Source: Clostridia bacterium (GTDB lineage Bacteria > Bacillota > Clostridia > Christensenellales > Aristaeellaceae). Taken from it: a DNA stretch of 48,268 nucleotides. The stretch's first letter is position 1; each line of letters opens with the position of its first letter. The translations under genes and the position numbers were made by a program. The DNA lies in contig JAFYFC010000054.1 in NCBI GenBank assembly GCA_017543905.1, positions 1-48,268 on the forward strand, given 5' to 3'. Under the pieces are notes generated by a model, which saw only the letters and a program-made list of their open reading frames with translations, made no database searches and had not been told where the DNA came from. Positions 24,420 through 33,470 of this stretch are shown in pieces.

Positions 24420-26027
24420 ATGAACACGCGCTTCACTCTGAAACACAGGCTGACATCCATGCTTTCATTGCTGCTGTGCGCTTGTCTGATATGCGCGGGC
24501 GCGCAGGCGGACAACGACAAGGCGTTCGAGCCGTACGCGGAGCCGATCACGTTAAGCATGATATATGAAATCGACGTGGGCGTCACCTTCCCCGAGGGCG
24601 ACTCGATAGACGACAACATAATCACGCGCATGTATACCGAAAAGCTGAACATCGATTACGACCTCAGCTGGCAGGTGGATTCCGGCTCGTATTCCACGCA
24701 GCTCGACCTTGCGATCGGCTCCGACACGCAGCTGCCGGACATGTTCATGCTGAACAAAAGGCAGATGTACGAGCTCTCAAGCGCGGGCAAGCTGGTAGAC
24801 ATGCTGCCGTATTACGAGGAATACGCTTCCGACGGTCTTAAAAGCGTGCTGGGCTTTAACGATAACGAGGGCATCGAATCGGGCATGATAGACAGCAAGC
24901 TGTACGGCATGCCGCTCACGAACGACGTAGGCGACGGCGCGTCGCTGGTATTCATAAGGCAGGACTGGCTGGACGAACTTGGGCTCGAGGTGCCGCATAC
25001 GCTGAGCGAGCTTATAGAGGTCGCAGAAGCGTTCGTCGAAAACAACATGTCCGGACGCAGCAGCACGATGGGCATATCGATGGCAAGGGACCTCGGCTTT
25101 ACCTGGGACGTAATCGCGAACGCCTACGGCGCGTATCCCGACCTGTGGCTGGACGATGGGAACGGCAAGCTGGTGTACGGCAGCGTGCAGCCGGAGATAA
25201 GAGACGCGCTGCTCGCGACGCAGGACCTGTACAGCCGCGGGCTCATACACAAGGAGTTCGCCGCGCAGGACATAACCCGTCTCGGCGGCTACGTCGCGCA
25301 GGGCAGGCTCGGAATACTCATCGGCCCGTTCTGGTACAATAACCTGTATATCTCCTCCAACTTCAAGGTAGACCCCGACGCCGAATGGACGGTTATAAAC
25401 AACCTGTGCTTAAACGACGGCGACGTGATTTCGTCCCGCGCATGGAACACCACATACCGCTGGCTCGCCGTGAGCGCGGAATGCCCGCATCCCGAGGCGG
25501 TCGTAAAGACCATGAACCTGTGGTACGAGATGTGGCAGGGCAGCATGGCCAACTGGTTCTGGGGACTGCAGATGAGCAATGAATACTATGACACCGACCT
25601 TAAATACTATTCCCCCATCTTCTTCGACCCGCCGCTTAAAAACTGCGGCGTGGGTGTACATGTGCGCGAGGCGTGGGAGACGGGCAATACGGAAGGCCTG
25701 AATCCCGAAGAGCTGAACGCATATACCAAAATGAAGGAGCCGCTCACGCCCGCAGGCTTCAAGGCGAGCTACCTTACGTGGTTCGGCAGCTTCAAGCTGC
25801 TAAACGAAACGTACAACACGTTCGTGTACACCAAATTCCGTGGCCCGACGGACGCGATGTTCGCAGCGGTGGAATCCGGGCTCGACGAGCTTGAAATAAA
25901 CACGTTCGTCAGGATAATAATGGGCGAGGACATATCCCTGTTCGACGATTTCGTAACGCAGTGGTACGACGAGGGCGGCAGCTATCTGACCGAAAAGGTC
26001 AACGAATGGTACGCTGAAAACAGCTGA
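24420..26027 (+). CDS. Sugar ABC transporter extracellular solute-binding protein
   Basis: The 535-residue LplA-like binding protein has a signal peptide ending near CLICAGAQA (residue 30). The mature protein carries LDLAIGSDTQLPDMFMLNKR, VFIRQDWLDELGLEVPHTLS, and a conserved C-terminal GGSYLTEKVNEWYAEN. The ATG at 24420 is used because AAGGAG at 24408-24413 lies just upstream; the open frame from 24390 adds ten non-family residues. It opens a plus-strand operon with two permeases and arabinofuranosidase-type enzymes, so its ligand is probably an arabinose-containing oligosaccharide (inference from context). Confidence 0.92.
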   Translation: MNTRFTLKHRLTSMLSLLLCACLICAGAQADNDKAFEPYAEPITLSMIYEIDVGVTFPEGDSIDDNIITRMYTEKLNIDYDLSWQVDSGSYSTQLDLAIGSDTQLPDMFMLNKRQMYELSSAGKLVDMLPYYEEYASDGLKSVLGFNDNEGIESGMIDSKLYGMPLTNDVGDGASLVFIRQDWLDELGLEVPHTLSELIEVAEAFVENNMSGRSSTMGISMARDLGFTWDVIANAYGAYPDLWLDDGNGKLVYGSVQPEIRDALLATQDLYSRGLIHKEFAAQDITRLGGYVAQGRLGILIGPFWYNNLYISSNFKVDPDAEWTVINNLCLNDGDVISSRAWNTTYRWLAVSAECPHPEAVVKTMNLWYEMWQGSMANWFWGLQMSNEYYDTDLKYYSPIFFDPPLKNCGVGVHVREAWETGNTEGLNPEELNAYTKMKEPLTPAGFKASYLTWFGSFKLLNETYNTFVYTKFRGPTDAMFAAVESGLDELEINTFVRIIMGEDISLFDDFVTQWYDEGGSYLTEKVNEWYAENS

Positions 26028-26095
26028 GCGCCACAGCGCAAAGCGCATAGACGCACTGACACAGCACAGACTTATCCGGCAAGAGGCGAAATTCG

Positions 26096-27004
26096 ATGCA
26101 GCAGAGCAGATTTATCCGGCATATGAGCAGGCACTGGCAGAAGCACGTGATGATGCTGCCCGTGCTCGGCATACTGCTGCTGTTCAACTATGTGCCTATG
26201 GTAGGCATCGCGGTCGCGTTCGAGGACTATCTGCCCAGCGAGGGCTTCTTCGGTTCGCCGTGGGCGGGTCTCGAATGGTTCAAATACATGTTCACGATGA
26301 GCAGCTTCACCAGCGTCATCTGGAACACGCTGTTTATCTCTCTGCTGAAGATCGTGACCCTCGAGACCGCCTCGGTGATATTCGCGCTGATGCTGAACGA
26401 ACTGCGCCTTCAGAGAACGCGCAGCGTGATACAGGGCGCGGCGATATTCCCGAATTTCCTGTCGTGGGTCGTCTGCGCGGGCATACTCAAGGACGTCGTG
26501 GCGCAGGAGGGCATCCTGAACCAGCTTATCGGCGCGCTTACGGGGCGCAACATATCCTTCCTTACCGATCCGGGCTGGTTCAGGGTGCTGCTGGTCGCGT
26601 CTAACATCTGGAAGGACGCCGGCTACAACGCAGTTATAATAATCGCAGCGCTGGCGGGCATAGACCCCGCGCTGTACGAGGCCGCGTCCATAGACGGAGC
26701 CGGCCGGTTCCAGAAGATGCGCCACATAACGCTTCCGGGCATCAGCCAGATCGTGGCGATGCTCACGATACTGGCGCTGGGCGGCGTAATGAACGGCGGC
26801 TTCGACCAGATATTCAACCTCTACAACGCCACCGTGCGCTCGTCCTCCGAAATAATCGATACCTACGTTTACCGCAAGGGCATAAACAGCGGCATGTATT
26901 CGCTGGGCACCGCGGTCGGTCTGTTCAAATCGGCGGTCGGCACGGCGCTGCTGATCGCTTCCCACAAAGCAGCGATGAAATATGCCGGTTACAGGATATT
27001 CTGA
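26096..27004 (+). CDS. Sugar ABC transporter permease (LplB/UgpA type)
   Basis: The 302-residue membrane subunit shows MMLPVLGILLLFNYVPMVGI, the EAA loop YEAASIDGAGRFQKMRHITLP, and the LplB tail DTYVYRKGINSGMYSLGTAV. It works with the following permease and the binding protein before it. No dedicated ATPase gene lies in the cluster. The ribosome site is only AAGAGG. Confidence 0.94.
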   Translation: MQQSRFIRHMSRHWQKHVMMLPVLGILLLFNYVPMVGIAVAFEDYLPSEGFFGSPWAGLEWFKYMFTMSSFTSVIWNTLFISLLKIVTLETASVIFALMLNELRLQRTRSVIQGAAIFPNFLSWVVCAGILKDVVAQEGILNQLIGALTGRNISFLTDPGWFRVLLVASNIWKDAGYNAVIIIAALAGIDPALYEAASIDGAGRFQKMRHITLPGISQIVAMLTILALGGVMNGGFDQIFNLYNATVRSSSEIIDTYVYRKGINSGMYSLGTAVGLFKSAVGTALLIASHKAAMKYAGYRIF

Positions 27005-27013
27005 GGCGATAAC

Positions 27014-27919
27014 ATGAACGTCGAACGCGCGATTTCACGCAAAAACAGCAGGCTGCGCCGCAAAACAGCTTACGATTATATAAACACCGTGCTGCTCGTC
27101 GCCCTCGCGGCGATAGGCATAAGCCCGTTTCTGCATCTGATAGCGGTGGCCTTCAGCAGCGGCAACATGACCAGCCAGTATCTGGTGTCGCTGTGGCCGC
27201 GCGAGTTTTCTACGGAAGCCTTCAAGGAGGTTTTCGCCGACAACAAGATGCTGGTCGCAAGCTGGGTATCGGTAAAAAGGGTATTCCTCGGCACTGTGAT
27301 AACGATGGCTCTCACGATACTCACGGCGTATCCGGTATCCCTGCCCGACAGGGAATTTAAGCCCCGTAAATTCTACGTGACGTTCATGATGATAACCATG
27401 ATGTTCGGCGGCGGGCTCATACCCTGCTACATTCTGAACTCCCGCCTGCACCTCGTCAACAGCATCTGGGTGCTGGTGGTGCCGGGCGCGATACCGATAT
27501 ACAACGTGATCGTCATACTCAATTTCTTCCGCAACATCCCCTCCAGCATACGTGAAGCGGCCATGATAGACGGCGCGAACGATTTTAAAATGCTGCTCAG
27601 GATATACGTTCCGCTGTCCGTGCCCTGCTTCGCCACGCTCATAACCTTCTGCGTGATCGGGCACTGGAACGCATGGTTCGACGGGATGCTGTATATGCGC
27701 GAGGCGGATCTGTATCCGCTGCAGACGTACCTGCAGGCCAAGATCTCCTCCATCAGCAACATAAAAAGCCAGCAGAAGGTGGAGCAGATGATGCTGGTGA
27801 GCGACCGCAGCCTTATGTACGCCTACATCGCTCTGGCGTGCATACCGATAATGCTGGTATTCCCGGTATTGTCCAAATATATCAAAAACGGACTTATCCT
27901 CGGGTCCGTTAAAGAATAG
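27014..27919 (+). CDS. Sugar ABC transporter permease (YtcP/MalG type)
   Basis: The 301-residue second permease subunit has an EAA loop REAAMIDGANDFKMLLRIYVP and the terminal KYIKNGLILGSVKE tail. It starts ten bases after the LplB-like gene. It ends with TAG, showing that TAG is used as a normal stop in this genome, which matters for the next gene. Confidence 0.94.
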   Translation: MNVERAISRKNSRLRRKTAYDYINTVLLVALAAIGISPFLHLIAVAFSSGNMTSQYLVSLWPREFSTEAFKEVFADNKMLVASWVSVKRVFLGTVITMALTILTAYPVSLPDREFKPRKFYVTFMMITMMFGGGLIPCYILNSRLHLVNSIWVLVVPGAIPIYNVIVILNFFRNIPSSIREAAMIDGANDFKMLLRIYVPLSVPCFATLITFCVIGHWNAWFDGMLYMREADLYPLQTYLQAKISSISNIKSQQKVEQMMLVSDRSLMYAYIALACIPIMLVFPVLSKYIKNGLILGSVKE

Positions 27920-27934
27920 AAAGGAAGTCATAAC

Positions 27935-28555
27935 ATGTAGAAAATACTTTGTCTGGTTCTTGCCGTGATGCTGCTTGCAGCAGGCGCGGTTTCCATGGGC
28001 GAGGCTCTGTACGAGTACAAGGCTGAGGACGCCGAAGCGTGGCAGCATTTCACCGGCACCTGGTCCTTCACCGAGGAAGGCATAAGCTGTGAAAACGACG
28101 GCAACGACGTATGGTACTTCGCGTTCATAGGCGTGGACGAAGGCTGGACCGACTATGTTGTGGAAATGGATATGCAGTGGTGCATGGAAGGCGGCATACT
28201 CTTCCGCGTCACCGATCCCGCGCCCGGCATCGACACCTTCGGCGGCTACTATGCCGGATACGACTCCGCCTGGGGCTTCTTCGGCAAGGACAACGACGAC
28301 AGCTGGATGACCGTTACCGCAGCGGGCCCTGACGCGCCCTCTGCCGCGCCCACTCCCTATGCCGACGAGATGCACTGGAAGCTCGTCGTAAAGGGCAACG
28401 TGTTCACCCTCTACATCGACGACATGGAAGTGCCCTATATGTCCTGCACTGACGATACCTACACCGCAGGCGGCGTAGGTGTGCGCGTAAAGGCTATCGC
28501 GGGCGACGATCCCTGCTATTTCCAGAATTTCACCGTTTACACTATCGAGGAATAA
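27935..28555 (+). CDS. Exported beta-sandwich (LamG/DUF1080-like) protein with TAG at codon 2
   Basis: AAGGAAG at 27921-27927 places the start at ATG 27935, but the next codon is TAG (27938-27940). After it the frame stays open for 205 codons and begins KILCLVLAVMLLAAGAVSMGEA, a good signal peptide for which the expected second residue is Lys (AAG, one base from TAG). In-frame GTG 27965 or ATG 27968 would drop the front of the signal and lack a ribosome site. The mature part is a jelly-roll-like domain (GGILFRVTD, WKLVVKGNVFTLYIDDMEVP, GGVGVRV, FQNFTV) that resembles the C-terminal domain of the GH43 protein encoded downstream and may bind carbohydrate. It may be a broken gene, an amber read-through case, or a sequencing error. 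Confidence 0.65.
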
Positions 28556-28564
28556 TGCTTCTCA

Positions 28565-28599
28565 CGCAGAGTGACGACGCGAGGATTCGTCACTCTGCG
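28565..28599 (+). terminator. Hairpin terminator or attenuator
   Basis: CGCAGAGTGACGA pairs perfectly with TCGTCACTCTGCG around a 9-base loop. Only a short CCTTTAT follows, so termination may be partial, letting some transcripts reach the hydrolase genes. Confidence 0.6.
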
Positions 28600-28707
28600 C
28601 CTTTATGAGCGCAAACGGTCTGTGATCCCTCAAGACTTCCTTCAAAGCAAAGCGTGATAAAATGAGCGGCCAAACCTGAGCCGCTGCATACGACATAAAG
28701 GAGCGAT

Positions 28708-30315
28708 ATGATGAGCGTCAAAAAATGGCTTTGCGCCGCGCTGGTATCGATACTCAGCCTGAGCGCGTGCGGCGCCGAGGATAGCGTAAGCATAGATTTA
28801 AGCAGCGCGGCTTATCCGCTGGGCGAAAGCACCGCGCTCGTAAGCGTTTCGGATACGGCGATCAACACCGTAAAGGCCGCCGTCTTCGGGGCGAACAACG
28901 GTTACCGCGCGGGCGGCTACGGCATATTCGACGAGGAAAAGCTCGTATTCAACGAGACCATGCTTGAAAAAATCGCCGAAAGCGGTATCACGCACATCCG
29001 CGAGCCCGGCGGCATCGAGGGCGATTATTTTCACTGGTACGAGTGCATCGGCCCGTACGAAAGCCGGACAGCGCAGGTAAACCCCTTCTCGAGGGGATAT
29101 CCCTCCTTTACCGAAAACGAGGGCGAGCCGTATGACGTCCGCTTCGGCCCGGACGAGTGGTTCGAGCTGTGCAGGCGCACGGGCATCGGGCTCACCGTTC
29201 AGCTCAATACCGGCACAGGCACGCCGCAGGAGGCCGTGGATTTCATAAGATACTGCCTTGACAGCGGCGCGGAGATCGAAAGCATCGCCGTGGGCAACGA
29301 AGCGTGCATGGAGGAGGAACGCGTAAGCGGCATAAAGGTGACCATGACGCCCGGGGAGTACACGGAATTTTACAACGAGATGCTTGAGCTGATGGGCGAA
29401 GACATGCTCGCGGAGCTTAAAGAAAGAGGCATCCCCTTCGGCTGCATCGGTCTGCCCGGCTCGCACGCGCTGTCCATACACAGAAAATGGGATGCTGCCG
29501 TGCTTTCAGGTATCTCCGTGCCCGCGGATTTCATAGACATACATATAGGCTATTCCCCGTTCAACGTGAATTTAAGCGGCGTCGACGCAAAATCCGTACA
29601 TCTCGCGCTGCTTGCAAGCTCAAAATACGTGGACAGCCTTCTGAAAGCGGAGATAAAAACCATATCCTCCGTTTCGCCCGATACGAAAATCAAAATGTCC
29701 GAATACGGACCTCTCGGCAACGCCATCTGCTACGGCACTGCGGGCGCGCTGTATCTGGCGTCGTTTTTCAATACCGTCCTCGCGCAGGAGAAGGTCGTAA
29801 GCGCGGACTACCTGCCTCTGTGCTACAGCGGCACATCCAGAAACACCCTGATCGGAGCGAACGTGTCGGAGGATTTGTACTGGGACAACGTAGTAACGTA
29901 CGTGTACAGGATGTACGCGGAGCAGACCGGAAGAATGGTGCTCGAAACGAGCGTCGAAAACTGCGCTGTTTTCAAGGCGCAGGCGGTGGGTCTCATGCCG
30001 AGGCAATTAAACGTGCCGGAGGGCGAGGCTGCGGTCTATTACGATCCGCAAAGCGGCGCTGGCACGCTGTTCGTGCTGAACAAGGCGTATGAGACCAATA
30101 CCGCCTTCAGCATAAGCCTGCCGTTTGAAAAAGTAACCGTAAACTCCGTGACCGAGCTTTGGAACGCGGACTTCTCCCTTTCCAACACACAGCAGAATCC
30201 GACTGCGGTGGTACCGGTTGACGCGGGGATAGAAAACGTCGAAACGGGCGGCCTCATAACGCTTACCGCAAAGCCCGTATCGCTTGTGAAAATAGACTTT
30301 TCCGTACCGCAGTGA
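28708..30315 (+). CDS. GH51-like exported glycosidase, lipoprotein (tandem copy 1)
   Basis: The 535-residue protein has a lipobox (LSAC, C21), so it is probably anchored outside the membrane. The core looks like a divergent GH51/clan-A arabinofuranosidase: IREPGG at 98-102 stands where canonical GH51 has LRWPGG, a YECIGP segment resembles the GH51 DGIGP, the acid/base is likely E198 in VGNEAC, and the nucleophile is likely E332 in KMSEYGPLG. The C-terminal part is a beta-sandwich ending in a VSLVKIDF tail. It is clearly paralogous to the next gene along its whole length. AAAGGAG precedes the ATG. The substrate is inferred as arabinan or arabinoside from neighbours, and distant GH39/GH30-type alternatives remain open. 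Confidence 0.75.
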   Translation: MMSVKKWLCAALVSILSLSACGAEDSVSIDLSSAAYPLGESTALVSVSDTAINTVKAAVFGANNGYRAGGYGIFDEEKLVFNETMLEKIAESGITHIREPGGIEGDYFHWYECIGPYESRTAQVNPFSRGYPSFTENEGEPYDVRFGPDEWFELCRRTGIGLTVQLNTGTGTPQEAVDFIRYCLDSGAEIESIAVGNEACMEEERVSGIKVTMTPGEYTEFYNEMLELMGEDMLAELKERGIPFGCIGLPGSHALSIHRKWDAAVLSGISVPADFIDIHIGYSPFNVNLSGVDAKSVHLALLASSKYVDSLLKAEIKTISSVSPDTKIKMSEYGPLGNAICYGTAGALYLASFFNTVLAQEKVVSADYLPLCYSGTSRNTLIGANVSEDLYWDNVVTYVYRMYAEQTGRMVLETSVENCAVFKAQAVGLMPRQLNVPEGEAAVYYDPQSGAGTLFVLNKAYETNTAFSISLPFEKVTVNSVTELWNADFSLSNTQQNPTAVVPVDAGIENVETGGLITLTAKPVSLVKIDFSVPQ

Positions 30316-30330
30316 CAGGAGGCGGATTAA

Positions 30331-31950
30331 ATGCGCAAGATATCGTTTATGCTCGCGGCGGCGCTGCTGCTTTCGTGCTGCTTTCCGGCATGCGCAGACA
30401 CGGTTTTTGATCTCGGCTCCTCAAAATATGCCCTGAGCGGGCAGACCGCATTCGTGAGCATAAGTCCTGAAGCGGTAAACACGGTAAAAAGCGGCATATT
30501 CGGCGCGAATACCAGCTATATAGGCGGAGGCTACGGCCTTTACGACGAGGAAAACCGCTGCTTTAACGACGCGCTGCTTGAAAAGCTGACTCAAAGCGGC
30601 GTCACGCACGTCAGACTGCCCGGCGGCATCGAGGGCGACTACTTTCATTGGTACGAATGCGTAGGCCCAGTGGAAAGCAGGCTCGCGCAGATAAACTGCT
30701 TTTCGAGCGAGTATCCCACGTACACCTACAAAAACGGCGAGCCCTACGACGTCCTGTTCGGTCCGGACGAATGGTTCGAGCTGTGCAGGCGCACGGGCAG
30801 CGCGCTCACGCTGCAGCTGAACGCCGGAAACGGCACGCCGCAGGAGGCCGCGGATTTCGTAAGATACTGTCTGGACAGCGGCGTCGAAATCGAGAGCATA
30901 ACCGTAGGCAACGAGGTCTGCATGGCGGCCGAAAAGGTAGCCGGAATACGCGTAACCAAAAGCGCGGACGAATACATAGAGTTCTACGAAGAAGTCTTCC
31001 GGCTGCTTGACGACGAAACGAAGCGGGAGCTTGCCGAGCGGGGCATCCCCTTCGGCTGCATCGGGATACCTGCATCTCATCCGCTGAACAGAGAGCGCAG
31101 CTGGGATTCCGCCGTGCTCAAAGCGCTGGGCGACAAAACGGATTTCATAGACGTTCACATCGCCTATTCGCCGTATTACGTAAGCGGAAACCGCAACGAT
31201 GAAATAATCAAATGCCTGCTCGCGTCCTCAGAGCTCGTGCGCAGGCATCTGAAGACCGAGCTTACAAGCATCGAACGCTTTGCTCCCTCGGTCAAAATCG
31301 CGATATGCGAGCACGGGCCGCTGGGCGCGATACCCTATTCGGCCGGCATGGCGGGCGGGCTGTACCTCGCGTCGTTTTTCCAGCTGATACTTAACGAGGA
31401 AAAGGTGATAAGCGCGGACTATCTGCCGCTTACCAACCATCCTGCGGCGAACAACCTGCTCGGTTACTACAACGAACTGGGACAGAGCGTATTTTTCGAC
31501 AACGTGGTCACGCACATATTCAGGATGTACTCCGAGCAGATCGGACGCAGCGTGCTGCGCACGGAGATAAGCGGCGCAAAGACCTTCTCTTCCGTGTCGG
31601 TGGGGCTTATGAGCGCCGTCAGGAACGTGCCGGAGGCCGACGCGGCTCTGTATTACGACGAAGAGATCGGTAGCGGCACGCTGTTTCTGATAAACAAAGC
31701 CTACAGCGAGAACACGGTATTCGACGTGACGCTGCCGTTTGACGACATAAGGATAGACTCCGTCACGGAAATGTTTACGCCCAACAACACCATGTACAAT
31801 TCTTATACGCGGCCGGAGCTGGTCAAGCCGATCGACCACAGCGCCGAATGCGCCGGAGACAGCGAAGGACATATGATATGTACGCTCAAGCCGGTTTCAC
31901 TGCTGAAAATAGACTTCACCACCCCGAACCTGCGCTCGCAGGACAGCTGA
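30331..31950 (+). CDS. GH51-like exported glycosidase (tandem copy 2)
   Basis: The 539-residue paralogue of the preceding protein shares VRLPGGIEGDYFHWYECVGP, FGPDEWFELCRRTGS, TVGNEVC (E195, likely acid/base) and ICEHGPLG (E327, likely nucleophile; His replaces the Tyr of copy 1). The N-terminus is a signal with a possible lipobox (FPAC, C21). AGGAGG precedes the ATG, and the gap from copy 1 is 15 bases. The pair probably arose by tandem duplication, and differences around the nucleophile suggest split specificity. Confidence 0.75.
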   Translation: MRKISFMLAAALLLSCCFPACADTVFDLGSSKYALSGQTAFVSISPEAVNTVKSGIFGANTSYIGGGYGLYDEENRCFNDALLEKLTQSGVTHVRLPGGIEGDYFHWYECVGPVESRLAQINCFSSEYPTYTYKNGEPYDVLFGPDEWFELCRRTGSALTLQLNAGNGTPQEAADFVRYCLDSGVEIESITVGNEVCMAAEKVAGIRVTKSADEYIEFYEEVFRLLDDETKRELAERGIPFGCIGIPASHPLNRERSWDSAVLKALGDKTDFIDVHIAYSPYYVSGNRNDEIIKCLLASSELVRRHLKTELTSIERFAPSVKIAICEHGPLGAIPYSAGMAGGLYLASFFQLILNEEKVISADYLPLTNHPAANNLLGYYNELGQSVFFDNVVTHIFRMYSEQIGRSVLRTEISGAKTFSSVSVGLMSAVRNVPEADAALYYDEEIGSGTLFLINKAYSENTVFDVTLPFDDIRIDSVTEMFTPNNTMYNSYTRPELVKPIDHSAECAGDSEGHMICTLKPVSLLKIDFTTPNLRSQDS

Positions 31951-31981
31951 CAGCAAACCGAATCAGCCGAAAGGAGCTCTT

Positions 31982-33469
31982 ATGCAGACTTACGTAAATC
32001 CCATAAGCGGCGGCAAGGATCCGTTTATAATGCGCGCTCCGAACGGCCTGTATTACAGCGTGTACAGCGGAGGCGTCGCGGGCACGAGCATATACGTTTC
32101 GGAATCCGAGCGCATAAGCGAGCCGGGGATCGCGCACTGCGTATGGACTGCAGCGGACGGAAAATGGAACTCCGCTCCCGTATGGGCGCCGGAAATACAT
32201 AACCTGCAAGGCAAATACTACATCTATTATACCTCCGCCGCGGTGGACTGCGGGGTCGAGGGCTGGCCGACCCGCAGGCTGGGAGTGCTGGAGGCTGAGC
32301 GCCCGCTCGGGCCGTATACCGACAAAGGCAGGCTCGAGCTGGGTGAAGAAATGTCCATCGACGGCACGGTGCTTCAAATGCCGGACGGCAGACTGTATTT
32401 CGTGTACATGCGCAACAAAAGATTCGAGGACAGTCTGAACTGTCTGTGCATCGCGCCGATGAGCAGCCCGACCGAGATATGCGGAGAGCCCGTGCTGATA
32501 TCCTTCCCCCGCTACCCGTGGGAGGAATACGTGAACGAAGGCCCACAGGCGCTCGTTCACGGCGGCAGGGTGTTTATAATGTACTCGGCTAACGCCGCGC
32601 ATACGACCGAATACTGTCTGGCCCTGCTCGAATGCCGCAACACGGCGCGTCCACTGAGTGAGGACGCGTGGATAAAGCACGAAAAACCGGTCTTCAGAAA
32701 AGGCGGAAACGTCGTCGGGCCCGGTCACGCCTGCACGGTGCAGTCTCCGGACGGCACGGACTATCTGGTCTATCACTGCAAATCCAACCTGAACAGCGCG
32801 TTCGGAAGCTGCGGCTGCATGGATAGGATGGTATGCGTGCAGCCGTTCGACTGGGGCGCGGACGGTCTGCCCGCATTCGGCGAGCCGCTGCCCATAGGCG
32901 CACCTCTGCCCCTGCCGGGCGGCGAGAAGGAGGACGCGGAGGGACGCGTGCTTAAAGACGTTATCCGCTCCGAAAACGCGCACCTGATAGCATACGGAGC
33001 GAAGGAATATCCGACGATCATAGAGAATATACTGTATCTGGACGGCAAAAGCAAGAGCGAATACGGCTGCAAGGCAGTCGTAAAAGGCTGCAGCTGGAGA
33101 GACCTTCGCGCAGAAGTAGATATGCACATGCCGGGCGGCGAACGCGGCGGCGTAGTATTCCGCGCGTCGGACATAGGCGCGCGCAGATACATGCTGAAGG
33201 GCTATATGGCCGCGCTTTCGCCGCGCTTCGGGCTTGAAATCCTGAGATTCGACGGCGGAGAACCCGTACGGCTCGCTTACGTCCCGATACGCGCGAAATA
33301 CGGCGAATGGGTACGCCTGAGCGTGACGTGCGCGGGCGGCAGCATAAGCGCCGCGGCCGCAGGCGCGAAACTTACCGTGAACGACAATACGTACGCCTCC
33401 GGCAGGATAGGCCTTGCCGCGGAAGGAGATCTGAACTGGTTCAAAAACATGAACGTGGAGAGTATATAA
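31982..33469 (+). CDS. GH43-like five-bladed-propeller glycosidase with C-terminal beta-sandwich
   Basis: The 495-residue protein lacks a signal peptide and should be cytosolic. The GH43 catalytic triad is visible: base D13 (GGKDPF), pKa-modulating D127 (MSIDGTV) and acid E186 (YVNEGPQ), plus VWAPEIH at 68-73. After about residue 310 a jelly-roll domain follows (GGVVFRASD, TYASGRIGLAAEG, WFKNMNV) resembling the small exported protein at 27935. GH43 enzymes trim arabinose or xylose residues, which fits the adjacent GH51. AAAGGAG precedes the ATG. Confidence 0.88.
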   Translation: MQTYVNPISGGKDPFIMRAPNGLYYSVYSGGVAGTSIYVSESERISEPGIAHCVWTAADGKWNSAPVWAPEIHNLQGKYYIYYTSAAVDCGVEGWPTRRLGVLEAERPLGPYTDKGRLELGEEMSIDGTVLQMPDGRLYFVYMRNKRFEDSLNCLCIAPMSSPTEICGEPVLISFPRYPWEEYVNEGPQALVHGGRVFIMYSANAAHTTEYCLALLECRNTARPLSEDAWIKHEKPVFRKGGNVVGPGHACTVQSPDGTDYLVYHCKSNLNSAFGSCGCMDRMVCVQPFDWGADGLPAFGEPLPIGAPLPLPGGEKEDAEGRVLKDVIRSENAHLIAYGAKEYPTIIENILYLDGKSKSEYGCKAVVKGCSWRDLRAEVDMHMPGGERGGVVFRASDIGARRYMLKGYMAALSPRFGLEILRFDGGEPVRLAYVPIRAKYGEWVRLSVTCAGGSISAAAAGAKLTVNDNTYASGRIGLAAEGDLNWFKNMNVESI

Positions 33470-33470
33470 A

